A DNA stretch of 64,000 bases from Adineta ricciae (taxonomy: Eukaryota; Rotifera; Eurotatoria; Adinetida; Adinetidae), in contig CAJNOJ010000066.1 in NCBI GenBank assembly GCA_905250025.1, positions 124,001-188,000 on the forward strand. The letters are read 5' to 3'. Under the pieces are notes generated by a model, which was not told where the DNA came from, made no database searches, and worked only from the letters and a program-made list of their open reading frames with translations. Below are positions 12,975-24,959 of this stretch, piece after piece. The translations under genes were made by a program, and so were the position numbers. Position 1 is the stretch's first letter, and each line of letters opens with the position of its first letter.

Positions 12975-15493
12975 TTATTCTTCATCTTGAAAGGTAAGTA
13001 AAACGGTGAAGTTCTCGCGAAAGATGTGCCATGTTTTCGATTTGTGAGGATTATCCAATTCATCACGTTTAAGAAGAAGTCTGAAAGAAAAAATTTCATT
13101 CGATGAAAGAACTTGGTGAACTACATACGAGTTATTTTCGATAAAGGATGTGTTAAACCAAAAGTAAAACGCGCATTTATCATAGTTTTTCGGTACATTC
13201 TAATTCGAGAAGAAAAATTAATATTTGAATCAAGAAATACAACATTCTCTACTTTGTTAGTTGAGAAGAACATCACTTTCACATCACCCTTCACTGGTGA
13301 TAAACGAATATCCGAAATAATGATTTTGTCTTCGTCTCTTTTATGTTCACACTGAAGAGACAACGAACATAAACATCTTTATTATAATCAATACAACTTT
13401 GTTTTACTTTGCATGAATTGGTCTCAAGTTGATTATCCTGTTTTAGTTGAAATGTACCTAATGAACCATCATAGCTTCCAACTGTAAAGAATAAATCACT
13501 TCCATCACCATTTCCAACAGCTAAAATACAATCATTTAAGAAAGATTTGTCGTCATTAGTGAAAGTTCAGATATTTACCAGCGATTGCTGTAACAGTAAT
13601 TGTATTTAATCTCAAGACTTTCGGTGGTGGCATTGCATGGTTGTAAACATGAAGAATCTTTTCATAATAATGAACATATCGAGTTTGAGAAGGTGTTTCG
13701 ACACCTTGATACTGTTTGCCATGACGTAGATCAGTTCGTCCTTCAGCAAATAAATCTAAAGCTTCCTAAAATACATCAATGAATCATTCTTCATTAAGTA
13801 ATTCTGCTTAAGATGAAAGAAGACTCTTTTCTTACCTGAGCAGTTTTGCAAACATTCGTTTTCAATAATGCAACTGATATCATAGTTCCCGTTCGACCCT
13901 TTCCACCTTTACAATGAACAGCAATAACATTCTTAGGATTTGCATCGAACCATTCGGTTACTGAATCTGCCATTCGAATCGTATCGCTAGACAATGCTAA
14001 ATACAACTCTATCAAACTCATCAGTCGACTTTACCTTAGTCTTGGTACATTATGGTCGTCGATTAGAATACGTTCTACTCGATTATGAAAATGCACTGTA
14101 TCATAATAACGCTCACCTGAAAAAGAACCATTTATTTCTATAAAATTGAACTTCCAAAAGAAAATCTTACTGCAAAGATTATACACCCGATAATGATCAC
14201 CATATGTTAAATCGAGATAATGACCAACATCCTATTGATAGAAACGAAAAAATGTATTCCTTAAATCTAATCCATATCTATATCTGTCAAAAACATGAGA
14301 GGCCAATCACCCAAACAGCATCCTCGAGCAAAAACAGACGCACAACATATTCTAGCGGTACGAATAATCATTATGTTCGATAATTTGAAATCGCAAGTGC
14401 ATGTCCGAAACTTCATTCATTCGGTTCACTTACAACGATATCATTTCGAAAGAAAGCATCTGTGCCTTTACTTGGAAATGACATGGCAATAATTCTATCT
14501 AAATAAGTGTACAGGGCAGGTTGATATTAGGGTAATTCTTTTCCATAAGCAAACACATTTTTGCTAAAGAAAGCTGATCATGGAACTTACCGCTGATACA
14601 ACATAAATCAAGATCAAAACCGTTGCCAATCGTTCGCTTTTTATTCTGTCCAACTAAATGACGTGAACCTGTTTTGAAGTGTTCTCGATGACGGATAATA
14701 CGTATAGTTCGAACTAGATTTATCACACGAAATATACGCGGTAGAATAACGATTCTAGTTGAGCAGAAAAATAGCTCTCGAAATATTCGTTGTCGAAATT
14801 CGACATACTTTGCAGCTTTTCCTTTGGTGCTATCTATATTCAAGATGACGATATTAACAATCAGACCCAACGTCATCACAACCAAATCAAGTATTTCCAT
14901 TTTCTTTTGAAAAAATTCACCACTGTTAGAAAACGCAACAAAAAGTCTTAGACGAATATATTGAATTTTTCAGTTCAATCTTACCCTTGGGCGAGAATAC
15001 GAAGAGCAATATCGATCATGAAAATGATTGATAAAATCAAACTAATCACATTTAAAACTTGAGCGTCTTCTGCAAAAAAAAAGATATAACGAAGTATATC
15101 ATTCAAAACTAGTTTGGACAAGTAGAGTCTACCTTGCGCAATTGAAATTATAATAATAATCAAATCGGCAATGAACAGGACTGCGATGGCTGTTCGAAAA
15201 ATGATACTTTCAATCAAACGACGAAGTTTATACTGAAACAAACTAATTAACAGGAGAATTGCATGAAATATATGTTTCATGTAGTTTTTCATTTAACTCA
15301 CTCGAACGGAGTTTGATGATCTGATTTCTTTTCATTCATCGACAAGACTCTACACATAGAAAAGAACTCAAAATATAATTAATGAGGAAGAAATTTTCAA
15401 TATTTACACGTCGTTGAAATTGATTCGTATCTGTCCATCTGTCTCGCTGGTGATTGGTGATGACCTCGTAGCACGATAGGTAGGATTGTCCAT
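12975..15493 (-). CDS. Voltage-sensing phosphoinositide phosphatase (VSP/TPTE family)
   Basis: VSPs join a four-helix voltage sensor to a PTEN-like 3-/5-phosphoinositide phosphatase and C2 domain in the plasma membrane. The start at 15493 reads [16 protein letters not shown]. Hydrophobic segments S1 ([20 protein letters not shown]), S2 ([20 protein letters not shown]) and S3 ([18 protein letters not shown]) precede an arginine-rich S4 ([20 protein letters not shown]). A basic linker with QNKKR and GFDLDL follows, then IAMSFPS, a YNLCSERYYD block, DDHNVP and the P-loop [12 protein letters not shown] with catalytic Cys and Arg present. The C2 part includes [19 protein letters not shown] and a DNPHKSKTW block, ending TFQDEE. 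Many introns of about 50-60 bases separate the exons, and the joins I traced keep frame. The symbol is left open because TPTE/TPTE2 naming is vertebrate-specific. Confidence 0.93.
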
Positions 15494-15809
15494 CTGAAAT
15501 TATTATTCATTATCACATCGAATCGATCAACAGCTCACATGTACTGATTGTTTTAACAAACAATGACTTAGGTTTCATCAAAAGAATGAGACAATGAACA
15601 TATAGGTAGAAAAATAATCTATACATGTAAATTTGATCATGCACGAATAGATATATATATATATATATATAAAACGACACGAAGATTTCTCTAGATGCTA
15701 TTGCATTTTTGTCGAAAAAAGATTAGAGATTATTATCTCCAACGAGTTTGGAATAAATTGCGTGAGTATATAGAACAAATAAACAAAAAAAGAAAAGTAG
15801 CTCTGTTAT
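15494..15809. other. Gap between the VSP and SCaMC genes with an acceptor at the VSP start
   Basis: On the minus strand an ATTTCAG acceptor abuts the VSP ATG at 15494. It suggests a 5' UTR intron or leader trans-splicing of VSP downstream of the carrier gene. Otherwise AT-rich, with a dinucleotide run at 15651-15671. Confidence 0.45.
15651..15671. repeat. (AT)n microsatellite
   Basis: An uninterrupted AT dinucleotide run of about 21 bases in the intergenic gap. Confidence 0.9.
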
Positions 15810-17732
15810 TCAGTCATCGATATCGAATAGACGTGAGAAATATTCGAATGTTAGGTAGGCAACGGTCGATGCAGGAAGAACTTTGATCAAGTTTGGCAAT
15901 GAACCAAAATAAAAACCACGCCAACCATCAATTCTAATTTTTCAAACGAAAGTTTTTTCATTTCTTTCTTTCAGAACAAAAGATCTCTCAAGAAATCATT
16001 ACCTCCATATTCTACCCATCATTTCAAACATATTCTCTGGTACGATCTGATACTGTTGCCTTGTTCGGATAAGATACAATGGGTATGACGCATACATAGC
16101 TGCTAAAGCACTGATATTTGAGATCATTGTAAGTGTCGCAATACCTAACAAAATACACAGAAAGATAACGACTGTTATACGATGATGAAAGATATTTGTA
16201 CATACTGGGTTCTTCTAGTGACGTAACTTTTTCACGGTAAACACGCCGGAGGTATTCGTAAAGAGCAAAGTCGATGCCAGCAGCAGGAAGTACTGGAGTC
16301 AGAAAATAGATGCATGATCAATTATTTCGAACACTTTTCATGTGTTTTACCTCCAAGAGAATTCGCTATATAGCCTCGATAGAAGACTCTCCAACCTTCA
16401 GTTTGATAAAGTTTTCGAATAAGATCCATAATTGAACTATATTGTCCAGTTGTTCGCATGGCGGCTAAACGAAGAGCATGTATTAAATTGACACAAAATT
16501 TTTCTCTTACCTTGTGTTTTCAACACTTCCAACGGATAAATGCATGTCTGAGCAATAAAACCAGATAAACATCCTAGACCAAATAATTCTTTATTTGACA
16601 CAGGTGAAACAATCTACAAATGACTGTTCTAATGATTTCCGTTAGCTAAACTACCTTCTTACGATTTCATCATAATCACCACGAAGCTCTCGAAACGTTT
16701 CAAAAATGCCTTGTCGGAGTGCCATTTCCGGTGTCATCTTAAACACAGCAATTCCATTGCCACGCCAAAATGATCGAATACCTTTCACACCACGTCCACC
16801 TTCTCCATATAAAGCACTTCAAATATAACAAATTGAAATCGATCAACACGAACGACGCTCGATAGTTACCTTGCTGTATTTAGTAACTTTTTCTTTCCCA
16901 TGGCTTGCATATAGATTTTCAATCGATCTAATGGTGCGGTTACGGTTCGACTAACCATGCCCGATAGTGCGCCAGCGATGAAATGCCGAGAATAGAAACC
17001 ATTTTCGCGTTCTTTTTCCGTATATGAATTCGGCATTTGTTGTTCGTTAATTGTATCTAATTGTACACCACGTCGCCATGAACGAAGTGATGCTTCGAGT
17101 TCAGTTGAAGGTGCGAAACGAAAATATGTTTGCCATTCGGAAAACGTTATGTTGAAATCTTTGTCTCGATCGAGTACTTCGATAATCTTCATAAGATCTT
17201 TCTTTTTCAAAACGATTTTCAAACGCGAAAATGCCTTAGCTAATTCAACTGGATCAACTAGAGAATCCAACACAATCCAGAGATATGAGTTTCACAGCAA
17301 ACATCATTCTTACCAACACCATCTTTGTTCAGATCGATTTCTTCAAAACTAAACCAATAAAATTGAAATCTGACCTTGTACTAACAAAAGACGGTTACCT
17401 TAGTTTGAGTTGTTTTTGTCTTTCAAGCATTATCTGAAGAAACTTTTCTCCATCAATTCGATCACCTTTTGGTTTCAATGATGAGACTACGAACGAGATG
17501 GGAAATACAAATAGGCACTTCAATTTTGATCCTACTCACGAAATTTTCTGACTTGTTTCTTTCGTTCTGGTTTCGATCGGTTATCTTCATCAATGCGTTG
17601 TAATGCTGCTTCTAAATCAACGATGCGTATTCGTCCACCTCCATCTTGATCGAGTTCATGAACCAGATTTTCGAGTTCGTGAAAACTTTCTTCACTTTGA
17701 TCACGTTTGTTCTTTCGACCAAAGCTGAACAT
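15810..17732 (-). CDS. SCaMC-type calcium-regulated mitochondrial ATP-Mg/Pi carrier (SLC25A24/25-like)
   Basis: These inner-membrane carriers exchange ATP-Mg for phosphate and are switched on by cytosolic calcium through N-terminal EF-hands. EF-like loops are visible at DQDGGGRIRIVD, DLNKDGV and DRDKDFNITFSE; the first has Asp instead of Glu at position 12. The carrier domain begins FIAGALSGMVSRTVTAPLDRLK with the PxDxxK signature, and repeats with YPLEVLKT-like and GWRGFYFGSLPNLIKVLPA segments follow. The protein ends FEYFSRLFDIDD. The start MFSFGRKNKRDQ lies 13 codons before the first EF region, and an AAATTTTAG acceptor lies about 14 bases upstream. The exact paralogue (A23, A24, A25 or A41) cannot be settled by eye. 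Confidence 0.9.
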
Positions 17733-18081
17733 ATGGAGAAAAGACCTATCGTCTAAAATTTATTTCAAACACAAAACATATAGATTGATTTGGATATACA
17801 AAGTTCAAAATAGATATTTCGTAGTTTTTAATTAAATGAATGTATCGAATAGAGAAGATAAATATTGGACCTAAGTTACAAATAGCACAAACACGAAACA
17901 TTGTCGATGGAATTTACTTCAAGTGGTTTGTGAAATAAATTCACTGTTAGGTGAAACGGATAGCGAGAGAGAGAGACAGACAGACAGACAAAAAATAAAA
18001 CTATTAAACAGATATGAACAGATGTATCATGACTAGATTTGATGAATTTTGATTGAGATGAAAGTATATTCAACGGTGGCT
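17733..18081. other. Short gap between the carrier and the myosin gene
   Basis: AT-rich sequence between a myosin stop and the carrier start on the minus strand, containing a short GAGA/CAGA run near 17967-17990. No gene was seen. Confidence 0.4.
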
Positions 18082-21000
18082 TTATTTCGTAAATGGTGGA
18101 ACGATCGCGATGGGTAATTTTGCCGCTGTATTGAATGCATTGTTAATTAACATTGGACGAGTTGTATAGAGTTTCGAAGAATATGGATAAGGAGGATTTG
18201 CATAATATGAGATTGGCAATGTAGATGTGCTCTAAATGAAAAAATAACTCTTTGGTAAAAAAAGAATGAAGGAGCAACTTAGCAGATTTTAATAAACTGC
18301 TCAAGTTATCGAATGCTGACGAAGTGAAATCTCTGACAAATCAAATATTCAAGTAGTTGAACTATAGAATTTAAGCAAGCGAAGAACAAAAGCATTAATG
18401 TTCTGTTATCTCCTACTCTTTCATTTGATTAATTAGGTGTGTTCTAAAAACAGATGTATTATGTCGAAACAAAATCAAGGAGTGAAGTCGTTTGATATGA
18501 TTTACATGAGTTCGATTGGCAATACTTTTCGTCGGCTGAGAAGAGCGATTGTTCGGAGCATTCGGCAGAGGTGTTAACGAATCATGATCATACTGTGACC
18601 AATCCGCCTTGCATGGATCTGTTAAACGACCATTCCAATTCGACAATTCATGCTGCAAAGGAAAAGAAAAGCAAGTGGCTATGGAAATAGAAATCGGACT
18701 GGAAACTCACTATTCGATAGTAGTCAATTAATTTCTCGAGTGATTGATGAACTTTTGCTTCGCCAATAACGTTGTATTTGAGATTCTTCAATTGATTTAT
18801 CATATAATGCCGACATCGATCTTCAGCACTGAATATACAATGACATTTACTTTAGAAGTTTTTATCTCGCACAAGGTAGTTACCGGAATGAGAGTGAAAA
18901 ACCAAATCGACTTTCACTTAGTCGAATGAGAAAACAACCAATGGGCTGATTTTTCAATAAATCTTCTGCGCGACTAGAAGAAAACCCCGACATAGGGCAA
19001 AGCGTTAAACTCAGTTATTCGATTCGACTTACTGTCGAGTGATATTTCCATGAAACCAACTAGGAAATGTACCATTGTGACATACGTATGGATATTGAGT
19101 ATCACGAAACCATCTGCAATAAAGGAGCTTTTTGTCAAAGAAGACAAAGATTTTGATTGACAAACCTTAAACACGATTCACGTTCACCAGGCGAACCATA
19201 TTTGAGTGTCAAATGAGAAAGTAAGGAATCATAATCAAGCATCAGTTGGTTAGTAGTCAAAGTACTTGTTGGAGTACTCGGAATCGATGACATTTTGGCT
19301 GCTGGTAGAGAATATTTACCAGCAAGTCCACTATTTACCAAATGTGACGAGGAATTCAGTGAACTCTCACGTACCGGTGGACGAGGACGAAGATCATGCT
19401 CTGTAATAACAGCAGGCGTTGGTTGACCTAATAAATACATGAATATTTTACACTTTTATCTCCTTATCTTGTTAGATGAGATATACCTGGTAGTTTATCA
19501 TTCAGTTGAGTCAATGTGTATACATATCGGTTATTCAAATCTTCAATGTAAATACATAGATCATTCGTTTCATTTCGATAATTTTTCGATGCTAATTTCA
19601 GTTGTTGAAATAATTTTCTCGCTGTGTGACCACGCTGAACTATAAATACGAATCAAACAAAAGATTGTTGTTCATTACGTTGTAAATATGATTTACTGCG
19701 TTGAATTAATAGAGCTGCTTTGCGATATTTGTTCATAAGTTTTTCCAATTGTTCCGGATGATAATATTTGAGAAAAACTTTCGTTTTCCTGTACGAAAAC
19801 ATACTGTTGAAAAAATCGGCTTTTTTTTTAATAGACAGATTTTCTTACCCTAATTGCCATTCACTTAATTTCGTTTCTTCGAGAATATGGCGACATGTAT
19901 TCAATGGTGAATCAGAAGAACGAAGTCTTGATAGAAAACCATATCTGTAAAGCATTACATGTGCATGAAATAACTCGAGATTAGAAAATTTGATTTACTT
20001 TCGTATGAATTCTTCGAACGTTAATCGTACAGAGTATCCTTCCTTGCGAATTCGCGTTGTTTCTAACATACCACAATAGCGAAGCTAAACGACGAGGCAG
20101 ATAAATAGTTGATATTCGTTGGAAAACATCGTACCTGTGCGCGAACGAATGTAGCATCGAATAAATGTGCTTGTTTCTGTTGATTTGGTTTAAGACAACG
20201 CATGAATACTGGATGTGATGCGCACATACGATCCATAAGAACTTGCAAAGAATTCTATGGAACAAACAATCATGATCACGTAGTCTTGACAAGAATATCT
20301 ACTTACGCGGTATTGAGCACCAACAGTCAGTCGATTTCGAGCATCTTTTTCCGCTGCTGTTCGATGTTGCAGCTAAAATAAATCGAAAGTAGATTTTCTA
20401 ATCAGCCTCTGCAATTCATTCCTACTCGATTATTCAAATGAATAGTTCCATCCGATGGGTTTCCATGGAAAAGTAACCGTATGAGATCATCTTGGCTATT
20501 CTTGAGCATATCGACGACACTGTCCGACAGTGTATCCCGATTTTTCTCCAGAAATCCTAAGGCACAGTATGACACTTTGCCAGCATAATGATGAACCGTG
20601 AATGAATATTTGTTATTTCGATTGATCGAATAGCATTCATGTTTATTTGTACCAAAGTGATAATTCAATTTCTCAACAAATGTTTGATCAGTTGCCTGTC
20701 AAATCAATATTCATCGGCATTCTTTGATAATGACTTTAGATTATTTCTTACTTTCGGAAGTCGACTTTCGTCATCTAATAACGAAAGAATACCCAAAGGC
20801 TTGGCCATAAACAATTCCTAAGGAAGAAAGTTTTTATCTCAAAGAAAACAATAGTTAATCTTACCAATAAGGAGTGGTTATCCGTAAATGATAATGTTTC
20901 AGCGACAATGCCTTCGCTTTCATATTCCGTCATTTCCATACGAAAAATATGCTAAATGAAAAGTAATAGAAAGGAAAACCTATGTTTAGATTTGAGTACT

Positions 21001-22858
21001 TGATTGAAGAAATATTGAATTTGTTCATTGGCTAGATTAATGCACAATTGTTCGAAGCTATTCAATTCAAAATGTTCAAAACCTAGATTAGAGTTTTCAT
21101 GAATAGAACTCCAGTCAAGAGAATCACAAATGGTTTTCTCTACAAACCATAAATATCCAAAAGGCCAATTTCAGCGATTTGATAAAATTCTTGTGAAGGA
21201 TAAGGATTATTCAATGTTTCATTTATTTTGCCAATCAACCAAGAAAATAAACGAGCATAGAGATGTTTCGATAATGCATCACGTGCATCTAAACATGTGT
21301 AGATCGTAGTTATCTCAAATGGAAAATCTCAATAATCTACCTTGACTGGATTGTAGACTGAATTTTCTAGTCACTCTTTCATTTCGCGTCAATGTTGTGA
21401 TCGTTGTCAGACATTCCATAATCAAATCCGAATTTACACCAAACATATTCTGAACGACGATAAAAATATATTAAATATTTCAAAAAAAGAGAATGACTTG
21501 ACTCACAGCAATGATTACGAGATTGTTTTTGGTTTTTTCTTCGTCGAAATTTTGTCGAGTGAAGCCTTCGTCGTCAGTGGAAAACTCCAAATTACCAATA
21601 GTTAAAATACCAGATAGGATACGAAACATGGAATGTTGTTCCTGAAGAAATATATCAGCATTTCTTACTCAATTTCTTGAATGAAGACATACTTTATCAG
21701 TAAAATTCAGCAAACCCATTGCATTCACTACTTCATCTAACGAATTACCAGCACCAGTATGTTGTAGATCGGTTGATGAACTTGTCAAGAGGTATCTTGA
21801 AAAAACGAAATTGATTGAAATGAATCTAATTTTTAGGAAAACTATGAATTGTCTACCGGTAGTCGTATTTTGTATGAAGACACAGCATATTTTTTACTTC
21901 TGACGGGAGATAATCAAATAAATAGCAGAAAATATGGAAATTTCGTTCGCCTGGACTTTGTGTTACGACACGAGATTTTTCTAATAGATAATCGCTTATC
22001 TGAGCACCAATCACTGAAACAAAACTCGTCGTCTGAATCAACACTATTTTCTTCAATGCATGAAAATTACCTTTGCCATTCACGAACTTGAGAGCGATAT
22101 ATTTTCCGAATCGACTTGAATTATTATTCATCACAGTTTGTGCATTGCCAAAACTTTCCAACAAAGGTGTAGCCTGAAAGTTTTAACAATAGTTTCCGGT
22201 TAGCTTCGAAGTATACCGATGTTTACTTGTAAAATTTGTTGTTCCAATTGAGAACTGCCTCCACATAGATACATCAATTGTTTCAAAAATAATTTTGTAC
22301 TTTCTGTTTTCCCTGAACCTGATTCACCACTAGAGCGAACAACGAAATTGATACTTTTAGAATTGCTTTGTACAAGCAATATGTGTCTCACCTGATTACA
22401 CAGCATTGTTGATTGTAAATACCGTGACAAACATTTCGATAAACAAGGTCCACGAGTGCATAGACATGAGGCGGTTTATGAATATCAGTTGAATAACGAT
22501 AAAGATCACGAATCTAATCGATACGTAATAAAGAAATCATATTTATTACCTTGGATCTATAAAATATGTTGGATACTAGACGTTTACCTTTGTAGTATAG
22601 AGACTTGTTTCGTGAAATGGATTGACAGCAACGAGGATATCTCCAAGATATGTCTAAATAGTATGAGAAAAGTAAAAATCGATGTTGAGTAAGAGAAAAA
22701 TAACTTACATAGATCAGATCTTTTTCATATCGTTGCTTCAGTTGTTCAAGTAGAATATCTTCTGTTAAAAAACTAAGTTTAGCAAGATCATCGTAGTGCC
22801 CATCTTTAGATAGAGTATCCTTATCAGAGACGAGTAATTGTTGCTCTTGTGTCAACAT
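18082..22858 (-). CDS. Unconventional myosin (class III-like motor) with an IQ motif and C-terminal SH2 domain
   Basis: The motor begins near [15 protein letters not shown] and [20 protein letters not shown]. It has the P-loop [12 protein letters not shown], switch [34 protein letters not shown], switch II LLDIYG|FEHFE, the HHYAGKVSY and GFLEKN blocks, and FMRCLKPNQ before the converter. One IQ motif follows ([17 protein letters not shown]). A linker of about 130 residues then leads to a canonical SH2 domain: [27 protein letters not shown] (FLVRES-type, with the phosphotyrosine-binding Arg), [17 protein letters not shown] and [17 protein letters not shown] segment resembles the SH2D2A/HSH2D-type extension. 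The likely last exon (about 18231-18082) is tyrosine-rich and ends IVPPFTK. All tail joins I traced are in frame. Length is about 1,150 residues (estimate). Actin and ATP binding are expected from the family; phosphotyrosine-dependent targeting is inferred. Confidence 0.88.
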
Positions 22859-23517
22859 GATTTTAACATCTGAAAGGCAAATGAAATTAAACGAGAAGAA
22901 GAGGTAAAACGAGGGTGTAAGGACAAAAGCTAAGATGATCCAATATCTAGTTTAACGCGCCGAGTATTCTCGTTGTCAATAGTTTGGATTATTTATGCAC
23001 GGTGTCATCAGAACATGCTCAACACCTTTTTCGGTTAGATGGTGCGCGTGGACGACCACGATCACTTTTCTTGTCTCTCATCCATATGCAAATAAAACTC
23101 ATCATCAAAACAAAAGAAAAAGAAAAGGAGGAGGAGAAAGAAGAAGAAGAAAAACATACACCATCACAACATCTACACAAAATAGGCAATTTAGGACGTT
23201 CTTTGTCGTTCAATCGGATAATCAATCTTCTCCTTCATTGAACTAGGTCATACGTTCATCTTTCTCCTACGAATATAAGGTTAATGACACAATCAAAACA
23301 ATGTAAAGAAAATCAAGTCTTCTGATCAACTCATAGCCTTTCTTTTTCCAACAATGTATCACACAAAGTATTTATATAAGAAAAATAACCGAACAAATAA
23401 GAGAGCGGTTCCTTTTCTTCTCTATCACACACACACGCAGACATACGCATCATCACCGGAAATCAAACGATTAATATAGTATAAATATATACATGCACAC
23501 GCATACAAAACATCAGT
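22859..23517. other. Region between the lipase and myosin genes
   Basis: Contains a CTTTCAG acceptor on the minus strand at about 22870, eleven bases before the myosin ATG, and an AG-rich purine run near 23110-23155. No kinase domain, as class III myosins carry, and no other gene was found here. Confidence 0.5.
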
Positions 23518-24959
23518 TTATTTCTTCTCATCGAATTGACCGGTAAGTACTTGAGCAACATAATTGATTGTTGTTGGATGTCTCAGAATAGCTAGATGTT
23601 CAGCACCAGGAATTTCTAAACTATGTATATCGGCTTTTTGTTTACCTTCCCAGTTCTTGAACCCTAGTAAACTTCGAATATTCACTGTCCCATCGCCATC
23701 ATCAGGTAGACAAGTAGGTTGTAGATCGGGAAATGTACGATTATCGTATAGAAATGCGCCAGGAGTTGACATACCACTACCATATAACTGATGTATTTCA
23801 ACTTCCGGTGGTTTTAATTCATCAAGTAAATCTTTATTATTGAGCCAATATTGATAGCCAGTTGGAAATTGTATATCATTAAAGAGAGCTTCATAATCAT
23901 TGACAGTATAATTACGCTGCGGTGTAACAACAAGCACTTCATCTTTACCCCAAAAGTTGACACTGGGCATGACGAATGCAGTTGATGGGGCGGAACGTTG
24001 ATAAGGTCGAACACGGATAGGAGACACAACATAGACCTATATAATCAAAACAAAGCATAGTTTTGTATCTTGTTTTCGAAACTATGCAGATCGATCCATA
24101 TAGAGGCTATTTAGCACATATCTTACATCAATGTTGTCCCCGCTGATCATCAATCGAAGTGCTTTTATTGCGCCGCCCCACGGTGAAGCGATGTTGATCA
24201 TGGATTTGATATATTTTGCTCTGAATGCAGGTGTTTGTTGATGAAGCCAATAGAGAGAAAATGGACCTAAGAAAACTTTTCATTATGAGAAAAAAAAACA
24301 GTTGGCTACTAACCTCCCATACTATGTGTCACAAGTACGACTGGTGTTTGATTGTTTAATTCATATGTTTCAATGACTAATTGTGTGAAATTTTTAAACC
24401 ATTCATCTTGCTCGTCCAGACCCCGTCGAAAATCATATCTAATCGATGTATAGAAGAAAGACTTTTTTCTCTATCTGAAAATGTCACGGTGAACTTACGG
24501 AGCTCCACGTAGATTGACACCTCGCGTGAAATTAAGTTTTACCAGATTTTGTATAATTTGTGCAAAGTATGATGAATAGTAAAAACCTGATGAATCGAAA
24601 TATTCGACAGTAGATGTTTGCCCAAAGCCTGGTATTTGCGTTTCTACGCCTTCTAAATTCGATGTTTTTTTTGTTGTTTCATTATACAACAAACGCATGT
24701 TGTCCACAAAACAATCGATGACTTCAGGAGCGATCAACTCAAGATTGAGCCATAGTTCAAACCAATCTGAATGACGATAACAGAAGAAATGTGGTGGAGG
24801 TAACGTACGATTTAATCGTGCCCAAATTTGCGAACCACCATCACCAGGAATAAATATAGCTGGATATTGTATATCAGCAGCATTGATATGATTGAAAATC
24901 GAAATGAAAAAATACAAACACAAACAGAAGAGCATACAATCGATATTGTGTATGTACAA
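23518..24959 (-). CDS. LCAT/PLA2G15-family secreted or lysosomal acyltransferase/phospholipase
   Basis: Members are alpha/beta hydrolases that transfer or hydrolyse acyl chains of phospholipids (LCAT in plasma, PLA2G15 in lysosomes). A signal peptide is visible around residues 8-27 (CMLFCLCLYFFISIFNHINA). Family blocks follow: IPGDGGSQIWARL, SDWFELWLNLELIAPEVIDC, DNMRLLYN, PGFGQTSTVEYFD and NLRGAPYDFRRG. The nucleophile motif VTHSMGG is at about 24322-24342, and ASPWGG follows. The acid LPDDGDGTVN and the histidine in GAEHLAIL complete the triad. The four or so introns are short. Sequence blocks (LNLE, NLRGAP) look closer to PLA2G15, but the eye cannot exclude an LCAT-type assignment. Confidence 0.92.
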
